Part shown: one piece after another, positions 34,501 to 47,525 of the stretch | How the letters are laid out: each line of letters opens with the position of its first letter | Numbering within the stretch: position 1 is the first letter of the stretch | Source of the DNA: Zingiber officinale | Taxonomy: Eukaryota > Streptophyta > Magnoliopsida > Zingiberales > Zingiberaceae | Reading direction: 5' to 3' | DNA length: 64,000 bases | Assembly (NCBI RefSeq): GCF_018446385.1 | Contig: NC_055989.1 | Coordinates: 130,909,004 to 130,973,003 of the forward strand | Translations under genes and position numbers: made by a program | Notes under the pieces: generated by a model | Database searches by the model: none | Told to the model about the DNA's origin: nothing | Seen by the model: only the letters and a program-made list of their open reading frames with translations

Positions 34501-37500
34501 AGTTAGCACAATAATAAAAGAACATTATTAACTAGATCCTGTCTTTCTGAAACTAGGATCTAGTCATTGTCTCAGTTTAGATATTCAAAATGGACCTAAA
34601 CTGGACCAACGCCTAAAGTCCCTAATTGGGACTTGTCCTCATTGAACACTCTCCTCTAGTGACTTACTTACCATGCAGAATTGCTTGACTTGTCTTTGAT
34701 CTACTAGGTCTTCTCGTCAGTTGTCAAATCCACAAACCCAATTGGACTCAACTAGCTATCAGGTCCCGCGAACCCAGTCGGACTTTCCGCCAGATATCGG
34801 GTCACTCCTTGACCTATATAGACTTTTACACCAACTATCAGGTCTAATAGACCTAGCTGGATTTCAGCCTGGTGTCAGCTCCTCCAAACCCGTCAAGTCC
34901 TGCACACTTAGTAGAAAGGTTATATCACCTACACATAACTTAAATCCATTTGTCATTCATCGAAATTTAGGTTTGATCATTGGTGCCAACTGCTTCAACA
35001 ATTGGTGGATGTAAAAAGTTATGATAAAAAAAGTGAATTATCGATGTTGTCTATTGATAGATGGTTAGATTTGTTCTTGTGTTTCTTGTTCTTCCTCTAT
35101 TGTAAGTGCATCTTTTTTAAAATAATTTCTGAGATTGGCTATGGTGGTGCTAAATGTTATTAAGGTTCTTAAATGCAAACTCTGTGGAGCATGTGGCTAT
35201 GATGGATTCTTAAATACAAAGTTATTGATCGATTCCTAAATGCATACCATATAGTTCACAAGGAAAAGAGACCCAATGAACTTTGGCTTGTGGCTATCTC
35301 TCTGTTCAAGCTATGAATTTAACTCTGATGTGTCCTTTCCTTTTCTTTTTTTAATGTGCTGATAATATGGCTGCACGGTTGCTTACACGGTGGCATTCTA
35401 TTAAAATATTTCGATATACATGGTTGCAATGCAGTTTTTCATTGGTAATCCTTGTGCACTATTGCTCTGACTTTATCTTGAATTTTAGCATCATATTATC
35501 TATGCTTTGCGTATCCTGCGTCAGTTTGAGAACTCTGCTGATGCCAGAATTTTTTTTCATACCAAGTTCTGATATATCTTCACTACGATGCATGCTATCA
35601 TGGTGATGGGGCACATTTTTGCTGTGTATAATTTGAAATTGCTAAAATTGAGCTATTTGCTGGATGCCACTGCCTGAACCTTTCCTCTTTTATTCTGCTT
35701 TTATCTGGCTGCTTCATTTTGCTTCTCTTTCTAGTATATGGTCAACAGTCTCATTTCCTTTATAGTATTCTCTTGATATAGTTTGTGGTATTGATGATTA
35801 TCACTGATAACTTATAAGCAGGGGATTTATAACACTAGTTTCTGCATATTGTTTCTGAAGTTGTTCTTTGTTCACTTACCATATACAGATACACTCAAAT
35901 TTCTATTTGGCATCCGTAGGTGATTGCATCACACAAATTAATTTGCCATAGTCCATGTATAATTGGCTGAGAGCTATTATTGAATTAAATTGAATGTCTG
36001 TTTGTCATTTGTCATCTTATTTCTTGAGTCTTATTTTGTTGCTGTGGCAAATGGTGGTTGATGCTGCACATATACGGTTATGCACTCTGTGTTCAATTGT
36101 TTAACTAAAATTCTATGGTCATTGTGGGATGATAGTGATGCTCTCTTTGTTGATATTTTTTCTGTTTGGTCCTTCCTACTTTGAGTCTGCAAGAAACTTT
36201 TTTTCCCCATTTTCTATATCATTCTCTATCGACAACACTTATAATTTCCTTTTTCTAAAATCATTTTATTATCTTATTCATCTATGTGTTTGCTATTTTA
36301 CAATTAGATACATGCTTGTTGAGTAAACATTCATGGCTCTGGGATGGCTTTGAATCGGTTATGGAAAATTTGCTATTTCTCACTGATAGTCTTCTACCAT
36401 TTTCTGGCAGCATGGCTATTTATGTGGTGCCAGATTCCCACTACATGCTCAACTTGTTCTGTTTGTGCTGTAATGTGGATCTGGTAACTATATTTTCGGC
36501 CAGCATCACGTTATCAACGTCTCTGGTTAACTCTTCATGAGAAAAGTTGAGATGATTTTGCATTTCATTTTTATTTCCATTAAAATCATTGAAATACTAC
36601 ATTAATTATCTGAGGAAACTTTGGGAAAATATGTCGGTAAGCTTTTCTAGCCACACGTTTGAGCTTCTTGAATCTCAAACCTTTTTATTCTAGTCAGATG
36701 TCTATTTGATCTCATTTCTCCCCATTGAAACCTGCATGAATTTTAAATTGGGTGCTTTTGAGCTTGGTTCTTTGTTTTTCTGACGTGCTTTGTGTGCAAG
36801 AATTTTTGTGCTGTGTCTGTGGAGAACCATACTTGATAAGTGATGATCTAAGTTTGTTAACATCTATCTTATTTATGCGTGGAGGTGCAACAGCCTGGCT
36901 AACAATCAGTTCATGTTAGGATAAGGCCCACCCTGGAAGTCCAGAGTCATGGTGGATGGCTGATGAAGAGGAGACAGAGGAAGGAACATAGTAAGAGGTT
37001 GGTGAGATAGTGGTGTGCCAAGCTGGATCACTCATGGACAGTGAAAGAGGTTGACAAATGGAGGTTGTAAAGACGCAACTCAAGAAAATTTAATGCAAAA
37101 TATAAAACACTTTGGTTAAGAGGGACACAATTGTCATTCCCCATGGCACCAAGTGGCTGCCATAGAGGCTGTTCCTTCCGTTCCATTGGCTCTGCTAATA
37201 GAAATCCCTAGTTTTTCTTTTTCAAATATTGAGGATCAACTAAAAATATGCATTTTTTGTTTGGGTATCAACTGGATATTTGAAGGGGAGCTTGGCGCAA
37301 TGGTAAAGTTGTTGCTTTGCGACAAAAAAAGGTCACGAGTTTGAATCCTGGAAACAACCTCTTGTAAAAAGTAAGGTAAGGCTGCGTACAATGAATCCTT
37401 CCCCGGGACCCCGCATAGCGGGAGCTTTGTGCACCGAGCTGTCTTTTTTTTTTATCAACTGGATATTTCAGCTATGATTCCCTCATCTGGAATACTTAGG

Positions 37501-40500
37501 GAATAGGATTAGGTTGGCCCTTGTAAATACCTTGATGCACTAATCTGTTGAAAGGAAAGGAAATCCATGGATATCATCTCTCCCCATAAGAACTATGAGA
37601 TCACCTCGAGGGTGCCTTAAACATTCAGGGTATGGACCGATTGTAGACCTTGTTCAATAAGCGGAACACATAAATTGTCTGCTCTCCGATTTGGATTAGT
37701 AGTGTAATTTTCCCTATATGTTCTGAGTATGCATGAAAAATAGATCATACAATTCTATGGCATTAAGTTCTGGAACTTGATGCACACCACATTCATGTTT
37801 GCTGGATTTTGTTACTATTATTTACATTGTTTACAGACTTCTCTTGGAACACAAATCTTGCTGAATGGATGTTAGTGCATTAATAGATCTTGCAATTATA
37901 TGGCATTAAGTTCTGCAACTTGATGCACAACATATTCATGTTTGCTGGATTTTGTTACTATTATTTATATTGTTTAGAGACTTCTCTTGAGCAAGAATCT
38001 TGCTAAATGGATATTAGTGCATTATTTTGTTGTCCTCTCAAGGTTCTACTCGTTCATTGAAAGGGGCTTTTAAATATAGTTCGTACAGAGGACATTCTTA
38101 GACAAGAAACATATACAAGTTGTTTGTGACAGACCTGTGTCACTTACTCACACTATTGACTACTGAGATTACTAATTTCTTTGCCCTTCTGTTACTTGGC
38201 CTTGCTTCCATGTTTGCTGGATTTTGTTACTATTATTTACATTGTTTACAGACTTCTCTTGGAACACAAATCTTGCTGAATGGATGTTAGTGCATTAATA
38301 GATCTTGCAATTATATGGCATTAAGTTCTGCAACTTGATGCACGCCACATTCATGTTTGCTGGATTTTGTTACTATTATTTACATTGTTTAGAGACTTCT
38401 CTTGAGCAAGAATCTTGCTAAATGGATATTAGTGCATTATTTTGTTGTCCTCTCAAGGTTCTACTCGTTCATTGAAAGGGGCTTTTAAATATAGTTCGTA
38501 CAGAGGACATTCTTAGACAAGAAACATATATAAGTTGTTTGTGACAGACCTGTGTCACTTACTCACACTATTGACTACTGAGATTACTAATTTCTTTGCC
38601 CTTCTGTTACTTGGCCTTGCTTCATGGCCGTGTATGCATGTGATTCTATTGGCATTTAGGAATTACGTTGGGGTATTTTGGGAAATGAGGATAACATATT
38701 GCTTGACAAAGAGAAGTTGCTATGCTCCTGCTCCCATGCATGTAATGGAAGGTTATTATTAGGTACAGTGTGGTGATCAATCTTGTTGTTTAATATGGTT
38801 TTTGATTTGTTATCCATTTGATTGATTTGTTACATGTTTGTTGGCCATCTATGATTCTGGATGATTCGATGCCTCATCTAGTTGCAACTGATTCTTTCGT
38901 GAAAATACGAGGAATAGATCATGCATTAGCAGAATTTAAGTATATCTGTGGAAGTTATAGGCATCCGAGTCTCATCCGCAAATTTTGTTCAATCTAAGGT
39001 AGGTCTGGAAGTATATTGGAATTCAGGAATCTAATTCTCTGAATTAACATTTAGTGTATGAGATATTGTTCCCGGTTAACTATTCCTTAAGTAAGATTTT
39101 TTTACTCTCAATATTACCCGCTGAATTTAAGTATATGCGTGAGAGTTAGACATCATGGTATTATCCACAAACTGTATTCATGCATTAGAGTCTGAGATAT
39201 TGTTCCGGGTTAATTATTTCTTATGTTAGATTCTGTTATCTTGTCTTCTGTCAAGCATTATTCTTGCTTTTGTTCATTCAAGTTAGTATGTTATATGAGA
39301 TATTTTTCCTGGTTTATTTTTTCTTACTAATGTTAGATTTTTTATCTAATCTCTTGTCAAGTATTATTGCTTCTGTTTTTTCAAGTTAGTGTTTTGTATC
39401 GATTTAGTATTAATCTTTGCTTTATTTGGGTACTTTTCTCCACCTTCATCTGATGTTGTCAAATAAAGCAGGGAGGACCTTGTTTACTGTCAAAACTTTC
39501 TCAGTTCAATGAGCAAGATGACATCTCACTCAAGAACTCTCTCTTATTAATAATCTGAACTTCCTATTCTGTTTCTCATTTTAACAGTATTGTGAATTAG
39601 TTATCATTCTTTTCATTTGTGTGAAGTATGTTGGGAATCATGAGCCTCCTTTACTTGTTTGGAAAGTTGAGAAAACATTTTGTTACCTTTTCTAACATAC
39701 AAAAAGACTGAACCTTTTAGTCTCTCCTTCAACATTTTTTTTTTTGTTTTGTTTACCTTTTGGGTAGAGTCCAAAAATAAAATCATAAGGGCTTAGATCC
39801 AAAGTGGATAATATTATACCATTATGCTAGAAACAGTCTCTTACAAAAAGTAGGGTAAGGCTGCGTACAATGGATCTATCCCCGGGACCCCGCATAGCGG
39901 GAGCTTTGTGCACTAGGTTACCCTTTTTGTTTACCTTTTATGATCATTAAATTATTATTTGTTTTGGTTATGTCTTGCATTTCGATGTCCATAAAGTAAT
40001 TTTGTATTTCAGCTTGACTAAACCTTTTTATGCAGGATGTTGTTTTGTTAAATATGCAACTTCCGATGAGGCCGATAGAGCCATCAGGGCTTTACATAAT
40101 CGATATACTTTACCTGGAGTGAGTATTTTTTCCACTGCTAGTGTATATTTACTGATTTTTTTCCTCGCATATCTTGACTTTGATTGATTTTCTCAGGGAA
40201 CAGGACCTATTCAGGTAAGATATGCCGATGGAGACAGAAATCATCCTGGTATTTACTTACCTGCCATCACTAGTATCAAGATTAATCTTTGTTTTCTACT
40301 TCTTGAGAAATGGACATCTATTGCTTTTTTATTGTTTGGAATGTTATATTTTGTCTGATGTATTTTAATATTGCATATTACGTTTGTCTCATATTTCTGT
40401 TTTTAGTCGATTAAATTGATAGGCAGACAGTGCGCTAGGGCACCTTGCAACCAAACTCTTCTGGTGATGCATAATTAAGAGGGCTTGACTGGCCTTCATA

Positions 40501-43500
40501 TCATTATAAATGCAATCTCTAATGCTGTACCTGAGCAAGTAGCATAACTTTCTATTTTTGGTGTTCGAATCTTCAAATTATTGCACATAACACTTATTAT
40601 TTCAATGAATCTAGCGGAACAATTTTTCGCACTTCTTTGCATTACTTTAGATGCTACTTTTCATACCGAAAGCACTGGAACATGCATTGCATCTGAAGAT
40701 TTTCTAACAAGTTATACCGTGATAAATGAATTAAAATTCACTCTATAGTTACTCTTCTTGGCTTCAATCCTTGCATATGGTTATTGGATGGAAATGTCTA
40801 TTATGCTTTTAACTTATTAAGCTTGACTTGTGGAGAATTGTTTGTTGTGGGTGATCTATGTTAAGGTGATAAGTGTAGTCCTTTTGCTAGCTTCTAAAGT
40901 CTTATCTGCCTTGTTCACTAAATCTGAAAGTTCTTTTTCTGCATATTCTGATTTTATATTTCATGAACCAATATAATGCTTAGGTGCTGCTGATGACAAA
41001 TTATTTGTTGCATCGCTGAACAAGCAAGCTACTGCAAAGGAGATTGAGGATGTAAGCTTGTATAGCTTTCTATAATCTGGTGTCTTTCATATTTTTAATG
41101 ACACCATTAAACTTTTATAGACCAAGAAAACCAATTTTTTATGCTTTATTTTCTGTTGATAATATAAATTATAGACCAATCTCATTCTAATAGATGGAAC
41201 TTTGGGGATAAGCTATTATCCTATCAAATATAACATGTTTCTTTGTGTTTGAATCCTAATTCCTAATATACACCCCACAATTAAAACATTATTGGGCTTG
41301 AGACGGTCAAATCCAGCCAAATCTAGTCTGCCATCCACACAAGAAGGGAACCACACGAGAAGGGGGAATGTTAAGAATATCAATAAATTGTTTTTTTTCC
41401 TAATAGCATGGAGTTTTTGCAATAGGAAGTGAATTAATTGAATATGGCACTTTGTATCAAGATGACCTTTCCAATGTTATACCAAATTGGAAAACAAACT
41501 AAATAAAATTTGACAGATTTTGGAATACACTACTTTTCCAAATCAATGGTGTTTAATATGTTTGTATTTTTTGTTGAAGTCTGTTTGGCAAATATTTGAC
41601 AGATTTTTTCTCCATATGGACGAGTTGAAGATGTCTACATAATGAGAGATGCATTAAATCAAAATCGTGGTATCTCTACACACATTTGTGGAATTTTTTT
41701 GTCGTATATGGGGTTACTTATTTCTTGGTTGTAATATATTTTCAATATGAAGGTTGTGGCTTTGTTAAATTCTCAAATAGAGAGATGGCAGCTGCAGCTT
41801 TGAATGCTCTTAATGGAACTTTTGTGATGAGGGTAATTTTTCCTTTAGATGCTTTATTTGCTAAGAATAGTGATGAGCTTTTCTTTTCTTGGCCATTAGG
41901 GATGTGATCAACCCTTGGTTGTTCGATTTGCTGATCCTAAGCGGCCTAGGAGTGCAGACCAGAGGTTTTCACTTCTGTATAATCTTAGAGGAGTTACTTC
42001 TTCCTATAAACTTACCTTTTCCTTCACATTACTTTAGTGCACTTGGTTAATTTCAGGAATGGACCTGCATTTGGTGGACCTGGTCTTAGTCCTCGATCTG
42101 ATGCAACATTAGTTATCAGGTACGATGGACTGCATATACAACTGTTATGTTTAAATTTTCAGTTAAAAATAAAGTGTAATGTTGACTTGTGGATGATTCT
42201 CATGTTTTGGTGGTTATTTTTTTCCCAATAATTGCAGATGCTAGCATGTTGGTTTTGACTTCATATGTTGAATAACATACAAAATTTCATGGGTTTAAAA
42301 AGCTTACAAAAGCGACATGTGATTATCACATATATCTATGGTGTTATTACAAAATGTATAAGTAATCTACTAAATGAATCAGTCTTAGATTCTTTGAAGA
42401 ATGTAAATTAGTTTCATCCTATAGGTTTTGCACTACTTGGAAGAGTAATATTTCTTAGAAGCACTGAAAGTTACTTATATGTATGCTGAATGTATATATG
42501 TGTATGCATAACCTGATGATATACACACTGCTCACTAACAACTTAGTGAAAATAGGATTGTCACAAGATTTCTATTGCAGGATGCATGTGTGTAAAGATT
42601 CTTCTAATACTGAGTTGAAATACATCGAAATAGTACTGCAGGTTTTCTTTTTTGCAATTTGTTAACATTACTAGCTATCATTGCACAAGGCTTAACTGTG
42701 GATTACTTAACTTTTTCTTCAGAGCTGTTTTTTTTTTTAAATTTATGTGAACATAACTTGGCGATTAGTGTCTTCTTTTATAACATTTTGAAACTGTAGA
42801 AATATGTATGGTTCCAAACTATAACCCCGTATAAATCTGATTTTAAAAAGGCAAGCAGAATTCTGCTCAGTTGCATGTTTATTGAAAATTCAACACCTTT
42901 CAATATTTCACCATGACATTTTATATTCTTTGTAAGCTGCTAATTCCATCCACTTTTGGTTTCAGGCCAACAGCTAATCTGGATGAACCAAGAAATGGGA
43001 GTAAAACAGTTGATTCTTGGCAGTCACCAAGTCCTGATTCCTTCAGTCCAGCTTCCCAGTCTAATCCATATGGATGTGGAGCTACCTTGCAAGTCAAAGG
43101 TGGCCCCATTGCAATGACTTCAGATGTTAGTATTGAAATCTTCTAGCTTGGTATTGTTGTTTTTTTTTCCCTCCCTTATGAAATATGTCTTGTTGTCTAG
43201 CCTGGTATTTATGGACCAACTGCTGTTTCGAATACTGGGTCAGTCTCAAGTCTTTCAGTGCCACCATCACAGCAGGTATTATTGTGATTCCAGTTGACTA
43301 TTATAATACAATTCACTAATAACTTCAGCATTTTGAATTTAATATAAGCGCTGCAACTTATAGGGATTCAATCCTTCAATGGCAGCAGTCCCTTCATTTG
43401 GTGCCCAGCAAATATCACCATTGCAGAAGCCAATGATAAACCCACGAAACTTCCCATTGCCTCTCAAGCTGCAGTCCCAGCAAGGGCCTGCTTCCCGCAT

Positions 43501-45547
43501 ACATTTGTTTAATTTTCAGGAACCTCCACAGCACCTTGGACAGCTTCAACTTCCTCAATCCGGTGGCTTATCCTCGAACCAAGACATACCATCACAGCAG
43601 TTACCTGGATTGAGTGGGCAAACATCCTCACAGCCTTTACATCCACAAAAAGCCTCTTCTATAGTCCTGCAAGCTCCTTTTAGCCTACAAGCACAAGCGA
43701 TGCCCACTACTGCTAATCTTTCACAGTTTCCAGCATCTAATGTTACACCTCAAATGCTTCAGCAACCTATTCAACAGTTTCCATCACAAGTACCACAGAT
43801 GTTGCTCCAACAACAGGCACAAGCTTTACAATCTAGCTTCCAATCATCTCAACAAGCAATTTTCCAATTGCAACAGCAGCTTCAACAAATGCAACAGCAG
43901 CAGCAAGTATCTGAGGCCTCTAAATTGCAGGTAAAACAACTGTCGATGGGTTATGTACTTAGACTTCCTTTCCTCCTAGAAGTGAATGAGGGTCTTTCAT
44001 GAAATAGAAGTGTCTAAATTGATTTAAAAGGTGTGTTACATCTGTTATGTCTTTCTTCATTCCTGTGTTATACTATAATTACAACTTAAAAAAGTGTGTA
44101 CATTTGTTTTATCTATCTTCATTCCTGTGTGATACTACAAATTTTACATATATGCTTAAGTTTAAAACATTTATTGTCCAGTCTGCATGGGGTGGATCAC
44201 AATCAACATCAATTCCTCCTAGCACAGCTGCCAGCGTGCCTGCGTCAGTCATCACTACAACTGTGTCAACTCTTCCAGTTGCAGTAAATGCTTCACCTAC
44301 AGTTTCTATAACCTGCAATTGGACAGAGCATACATCTCCAGATGGATTTAAGTATTACTATAATAATGTTACTCAAGAGAGTAAGGTATTATTCAGGCAA
44401 CATAATAATATATTTGAATTCCAAGATAGCTGCAAATAACCAAACTATTACTGTGCCAGTGGGAGAAGCCTGAAGAATTGATTCTATTTGAGCAACAGCA
44501 ACAACAGCAGAAATTGCTTCTGTTGCAGCAGCAGCAGCAGCAACAACAGCAACAACAAAAACTTTCTTTCCAGTTGCTTCCAGCACAAGTTTTGCCAGCC
44601 CAACAAGTACAACCTCAAATGCTGAGGCAACAGGTGCAATTGCAACTTCTTCAACCCCCTGTCAGTGAACATATTTTTACTGTATCCTACAACCTTCCCT
44701 CCAATATTTAACTTTACTTTTTTCTACTCAGTATCAAGCTTCTGGTGGAGTCCAACCACATATGCAAGTAAGTTCGGCAGCATAGCAAATTTTATTGAGA
44801 TACTTACAAATAGAAATTTGATCCCAATGCTTTTACTAATTATCTTCCATTTTGCAACCCATATTGTGCAAATGTTCTGAAATATATATTAGAATCTTAA
44901 AAGGCAACAACATTTCACATTTAGTGTTTTTGTTTGAAAAATATTGACAACAAAATGACAAATATACTTCTCATTGTGCCACTTCAGAAACCATCTTCTA
45001 TCTATATTATTATCCTCTTGTTTGAAAGAAAAAATTATCACACCTGTCATCCTTAGTAGCTGGTTGTTATTCTATAAAGCATAATGATTTACAGGACAGA
45101 GGACTATTATTATAGTATCATATCCTATGAGTTGCTGGCATAGATAGAGTATTCTTTCCTGGCCTAGCTAGCATGCCCAACTGCCTCTATTTTTTTTTTC
45201 AGTGTTCTTTGGTGTGATGAGATTAAAGGGTACTAACTATCAGTGTTTTTTTTCCCTCACACTGGTGCCCAATCAACTGCATAAGAAAAATGAACTTCAA
45301 TTTGATTATTATTATTTTTAAAAATAGATGATTACTGAGAGTATTTTTGTAGTGCTGGTTGCTGATTCTTATTGTAATAAATGGGGGCATTGTACTCACA
45401 GCTATTCTTTTTTAGGACATGAATATGGTTTCTCATGCCATTTCTTTGCATTATTATATTCCAATTACTATTGTGCATTATCATTTCTCATGTTTGTGTA
45501 GGGGATTTCAAGCACAAGATTGGACTTCAAAATACAAACCTGCAGGT
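31514..45547 (+). CDS. FCA: Flowering-time RNA-binding protein FCA, about 17 exons
   Basis: FCA binds nuclear RNA and, with FY, promotes proximal poly(A) site choice and FLC silencing in Arabidopsis. Exons: 31514-31844, 32536-32606, 32867-32945, 40036-40118, 40197-40248, 40984-41051, 41603-41669, 41753-41832, 41900-41964, 42057-42119, 42966-43125, 43201-43275, 43364-43930, 44182-44385, 44460-44660, 44732-44767. All are GT-AG with consistent phase, giving 734 codons. The N-terminus is Gly/Arg-rich. RRM1 is about 118-200 ('LFIGAV', 'CCFVKYA') and RRM2 about 210-290 ('LFVASL', 'CGFVKFS'). A Gln/Pro-rich region precedes a WW domain (Trp634 and Trp656), then poly-Gln. The C-terminal tail (GFQAQDWTSKYKPAG) is readable at 45503-45547, but the nearby acceptor puts it out of phase by one base. 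Arabidopsis FCA is 747 residues. Confidence 0.93.
33711..35000 (-). repeat. Solo LTR, probably Ty1/copia Sirevirus-like, in FCA intron 3
   Basis: The 1290-bp block begins TGTAGGATCGG and ends CTTCAACA, and is flanked by the 5-bp direct repeat attgg (33706-33710 and 35001-35005). There is no internal region, so it is a solo LTR left by recombination. Its left end, with a run of G followed by ttgaatcacg, resembles the plus-strand reading of the minus-oriented Sirevirus LTRs at 52994 and 62634, hence the likely minus orientation. It contains an array of ggcgcctc words at about 34208-34430. Confidence 0.82.
37282..37452 (+). mobile_element. Au-type SINE in FCA intron 3, with 16-bp target duplications
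   Basis: A tRNA-like head (gcttggcgcaatggtaaagt; B-box gagtttgaatcc) leads into the body gtaaggctgcgtacaatg and ccccgcatagcgggagct, ending in a T run. It is flanked by tatcaactggatattt at 37266-37281 and 37453-37468. It lies in the sense orientation of FCA. The copy looks full length. Confidence 0.9.
37794..38623 (+). repeat. 415-bp tandem duplication in FCA intron 3
   Basis: Units 37794-38208 and 38209-38623 have exactly the same length and differ by only a handful of bases by eye. Each unit contains two internal subcopies of about 100 bp starting catgtttgctggattttgtt. A further older partial copy of the flanking sequence lies at 37755-37793, so there were at least two rounds of duplication. 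Confidence 0.88.
39762..39927 (+). mobile_element. Chimeric Au SINE-like insertion in FCA intron 3
   Basis: The right half (39831-39927) is a typical Au SINE body with gtaaggctgcgtacaatgg and ccccgcatagcgggagct. The left half (39762-39830) lacks the tRNA-like head of the other copies and carries cccaaagtggataatatt-type sequence instead. The direct repeat tgtttacctttt flanks the whole unit (39750-39761 and 39928-39939), so both halves seem to have inserted together. Confidence 0.65.
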
Positions 45548-46609
45548 TTTTTAAATTCTCATTCTTACATTGTACAACTCTATTGTTAACATATCTCTGC
45601 AAATTTTTCTCGGTGTAATGATGAATGTTATTTTTAGTCTTCTCAATAGATATTAGTCAACCAACAATATTTTTTGGTTTCATTCACTAGTCTGAGATGT
45701 GTTCTTTAAGATATATTTTGGTTAGTCTAGATTAGTTCATATGTTTGCCCATAGAGCTGCTGTGATATTAACTACTAAGAATTCCTACGAATTTCATCCT
45801 ATTTCTGTAATGCAATCCTTTATATAATCCAATTCAAGTTCAACTAATAATTTATGATGGTCCTGAAATTACTGTTTGGTATCACATTAACAATGGCTCC
45901 GTTTTAGGTTGATTCTGAAGTTATGAGAGTGGAATGATCAAAGGGGAAGACAAAGTAGAATTATCACAACTAAGAGTTTAATCTCTGTAGCTTATCCCGC
46001 TTAGTTTCCTATTGATGTGATGAATTTATTCCATGAAATTAAGAAATTCTCAGCACTCCATGTGTCATATATGGACTCAATTCAAGTTGATGATTTTTTG
46101 TTCATGATCCTATTTTTCAGCTTATATACTGATTTTGATGTTTGAGTTCTTTTAGGTACTTGATCCAACCATGAGGCCGAGTATAAAAGAGCTTTAAAAG
46201 GCTTCAGATCGAGTGTTTCTAAACATGTAACCATTATCGGCTGGCTATCAAATGACTGTTCTTGCTGTTTAATGCCTATATTTCTCCTCAAACTTTGCAG
46301 TGTACTACTATTAGCATTTTGTAAAAGCAAGTAGTGTTGGATTTATATCCCCCCTTTTGAGTAAACTTTTATTTCTTAGGTCGTCTATGTTGATAGTTGG
46401 CGATGCTCTTTGCTCTCACATGTCGGTAACACGGACCGACTCATTGCTGTCACATTTCACTGCCTTCTATAGGGAATGTGCCTCAACCTCATGAATGGCC
46501 TTCAGTACATTGACCTAAACTATTCTTACAAATCAACAATAAGAGACATGGTGTTCCTTCTCTTCTTACAAATCAATGACCTAAACTATTCTTCCGTATA
46601 GACTGAAGC
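45548..46609 (+). other. FCA 3' flank
   Basis: AT-rich sequence that should hold the FCA 3' UTR or terminal exons. No convincing coding segment beyond the tail peptide at 45503-45547 is seen, and the poly(A) site cannot be placed. Confidence 0.4.
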
Positions 46610-47525
46610 AGTTCTTTTTCTCTTGAAACAGGTCTTGGAAGTTTCTTCCTAACTCTTGAGAACCCTCCAAATTGATTCCATCGAATCCAACATCATGATC
46701 CCATCCATGTGAATCTAAAATCGGTCTCACGGGCAACTGATCATGACCTAATACACAGCGGAATTGTGTACCAGGTAATCAGCATCAAAAGTTAATGGGA
46801 TAGTCATATCTGACACTTGCATAACCTCTTGGGAAGCAACGTATCATGGTGAAGCATTATTTCTCTTCGCCTTCTAAGTTCTTCCTTCCCTTGCTTCTGT
46901 AGATACAAGGTTTCCTGGTCAGCTAACTCAGCAAGGTACACATTTCTCTGGACTTTGGATGGGTTTTAGAACTGTGCTTTTGTTAATATACGAATTGGAG
47001 GTAGGTTATCGTAATCATCCTCATCATTGTCCAAAATCTCATCTGTATCATCATCATCATCAATGCCATCAGCAGTAGCTAAGGAACGGTGATGAAGTAT
47101 AGACGAGAGGAGATGAGGCAACGAAGGCGACCGACTGCCATTAGGTGTTAGTTGAAAGCTGTCCTGAAACTTTAGTAGCGAGTTGCAGCACACCACAGCA
47201 ATAACTGAGATAACCACACCTGGTCATTTGGTTGAACCTTCTCGCCTTGAGTATTAGTTCCACACATCGGATGGTTTTCTACCAGCACAACAGGAGTTTT
47301 GAATTGTGTATTTGAAACAACCTGACGTATATAATGTTGAAGGATCATTGTGCACTTGTGCACAAAAGCATGGTAAGCGACATGGAAGCCCTCATTGTGG
47401 CAAAAGGCGAATATGCTTAGCCTTTGAATAGTGACTAGTACATACCTTCAGGAGGATGTGATGAGGAATGTGTCATGACCAGAACTCTGTTAAACCAGAT
47501 TGAAGAACCAAAGATATCAGTTATG
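46610..47525 (-). pseudogene. TOC159/TOC90-type chloroplast import GTPase, decayed fragment
   Basis: On the minus strand, pieces of the C-terminal half of the GTPase domain and the start of the M domain follow in family order: 'LITDIFGSSIWFN' and 'VLVMTHSSSHPPE' (47525-47446), an intron-like gap, then 'YIRQVVSNTQF', 'VVLVENHPMC', 'GEKVQPNDQVW', 'SLLKFQDSFQL', 'DNLPPIRILTKAQF' and, near 46.68 kb, 'WDHDVGFDGINLE'. The real proteins are preprotein receptors of the outer envelope. Reading-frame shifts and a stop after 'ILTKAQF' (near 46966) separate these pieces, and neither the N-terminus nor the rest of the M domain is found, so this is a pseudogene fragment. The intron-like gap argues against a processed copy. 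TOC90 is the closest by memory. Confidence 0.78.

Larger units (their letters stand above)
32946..40035 (+). other. FCA: FCA intron 3 (7.1 kb)
   Basis: This intron lies inside RRM1, after 'KTGEQQG'. In Arabidopsis the intron at the corresponding position contains the poly(A) site used for FCA autoregulation, giving the short FCA-beta transcript. Here it accounts for half of the gene and contains a solo LTR, two Au SINE copies and a 415-bp tandem duplication (separate entries). The rest, about 35.0-36.9 kb and 38.6-39.7 kb, is T-rich with no recognisable gene. Confidence 0.85.

Noticed and set aside
38535-38762. 75-codon frame at the end of the FCA intron 3 duplication
   Set aside because: Lies in intron repeats, no similarity and no splice support as an exon.
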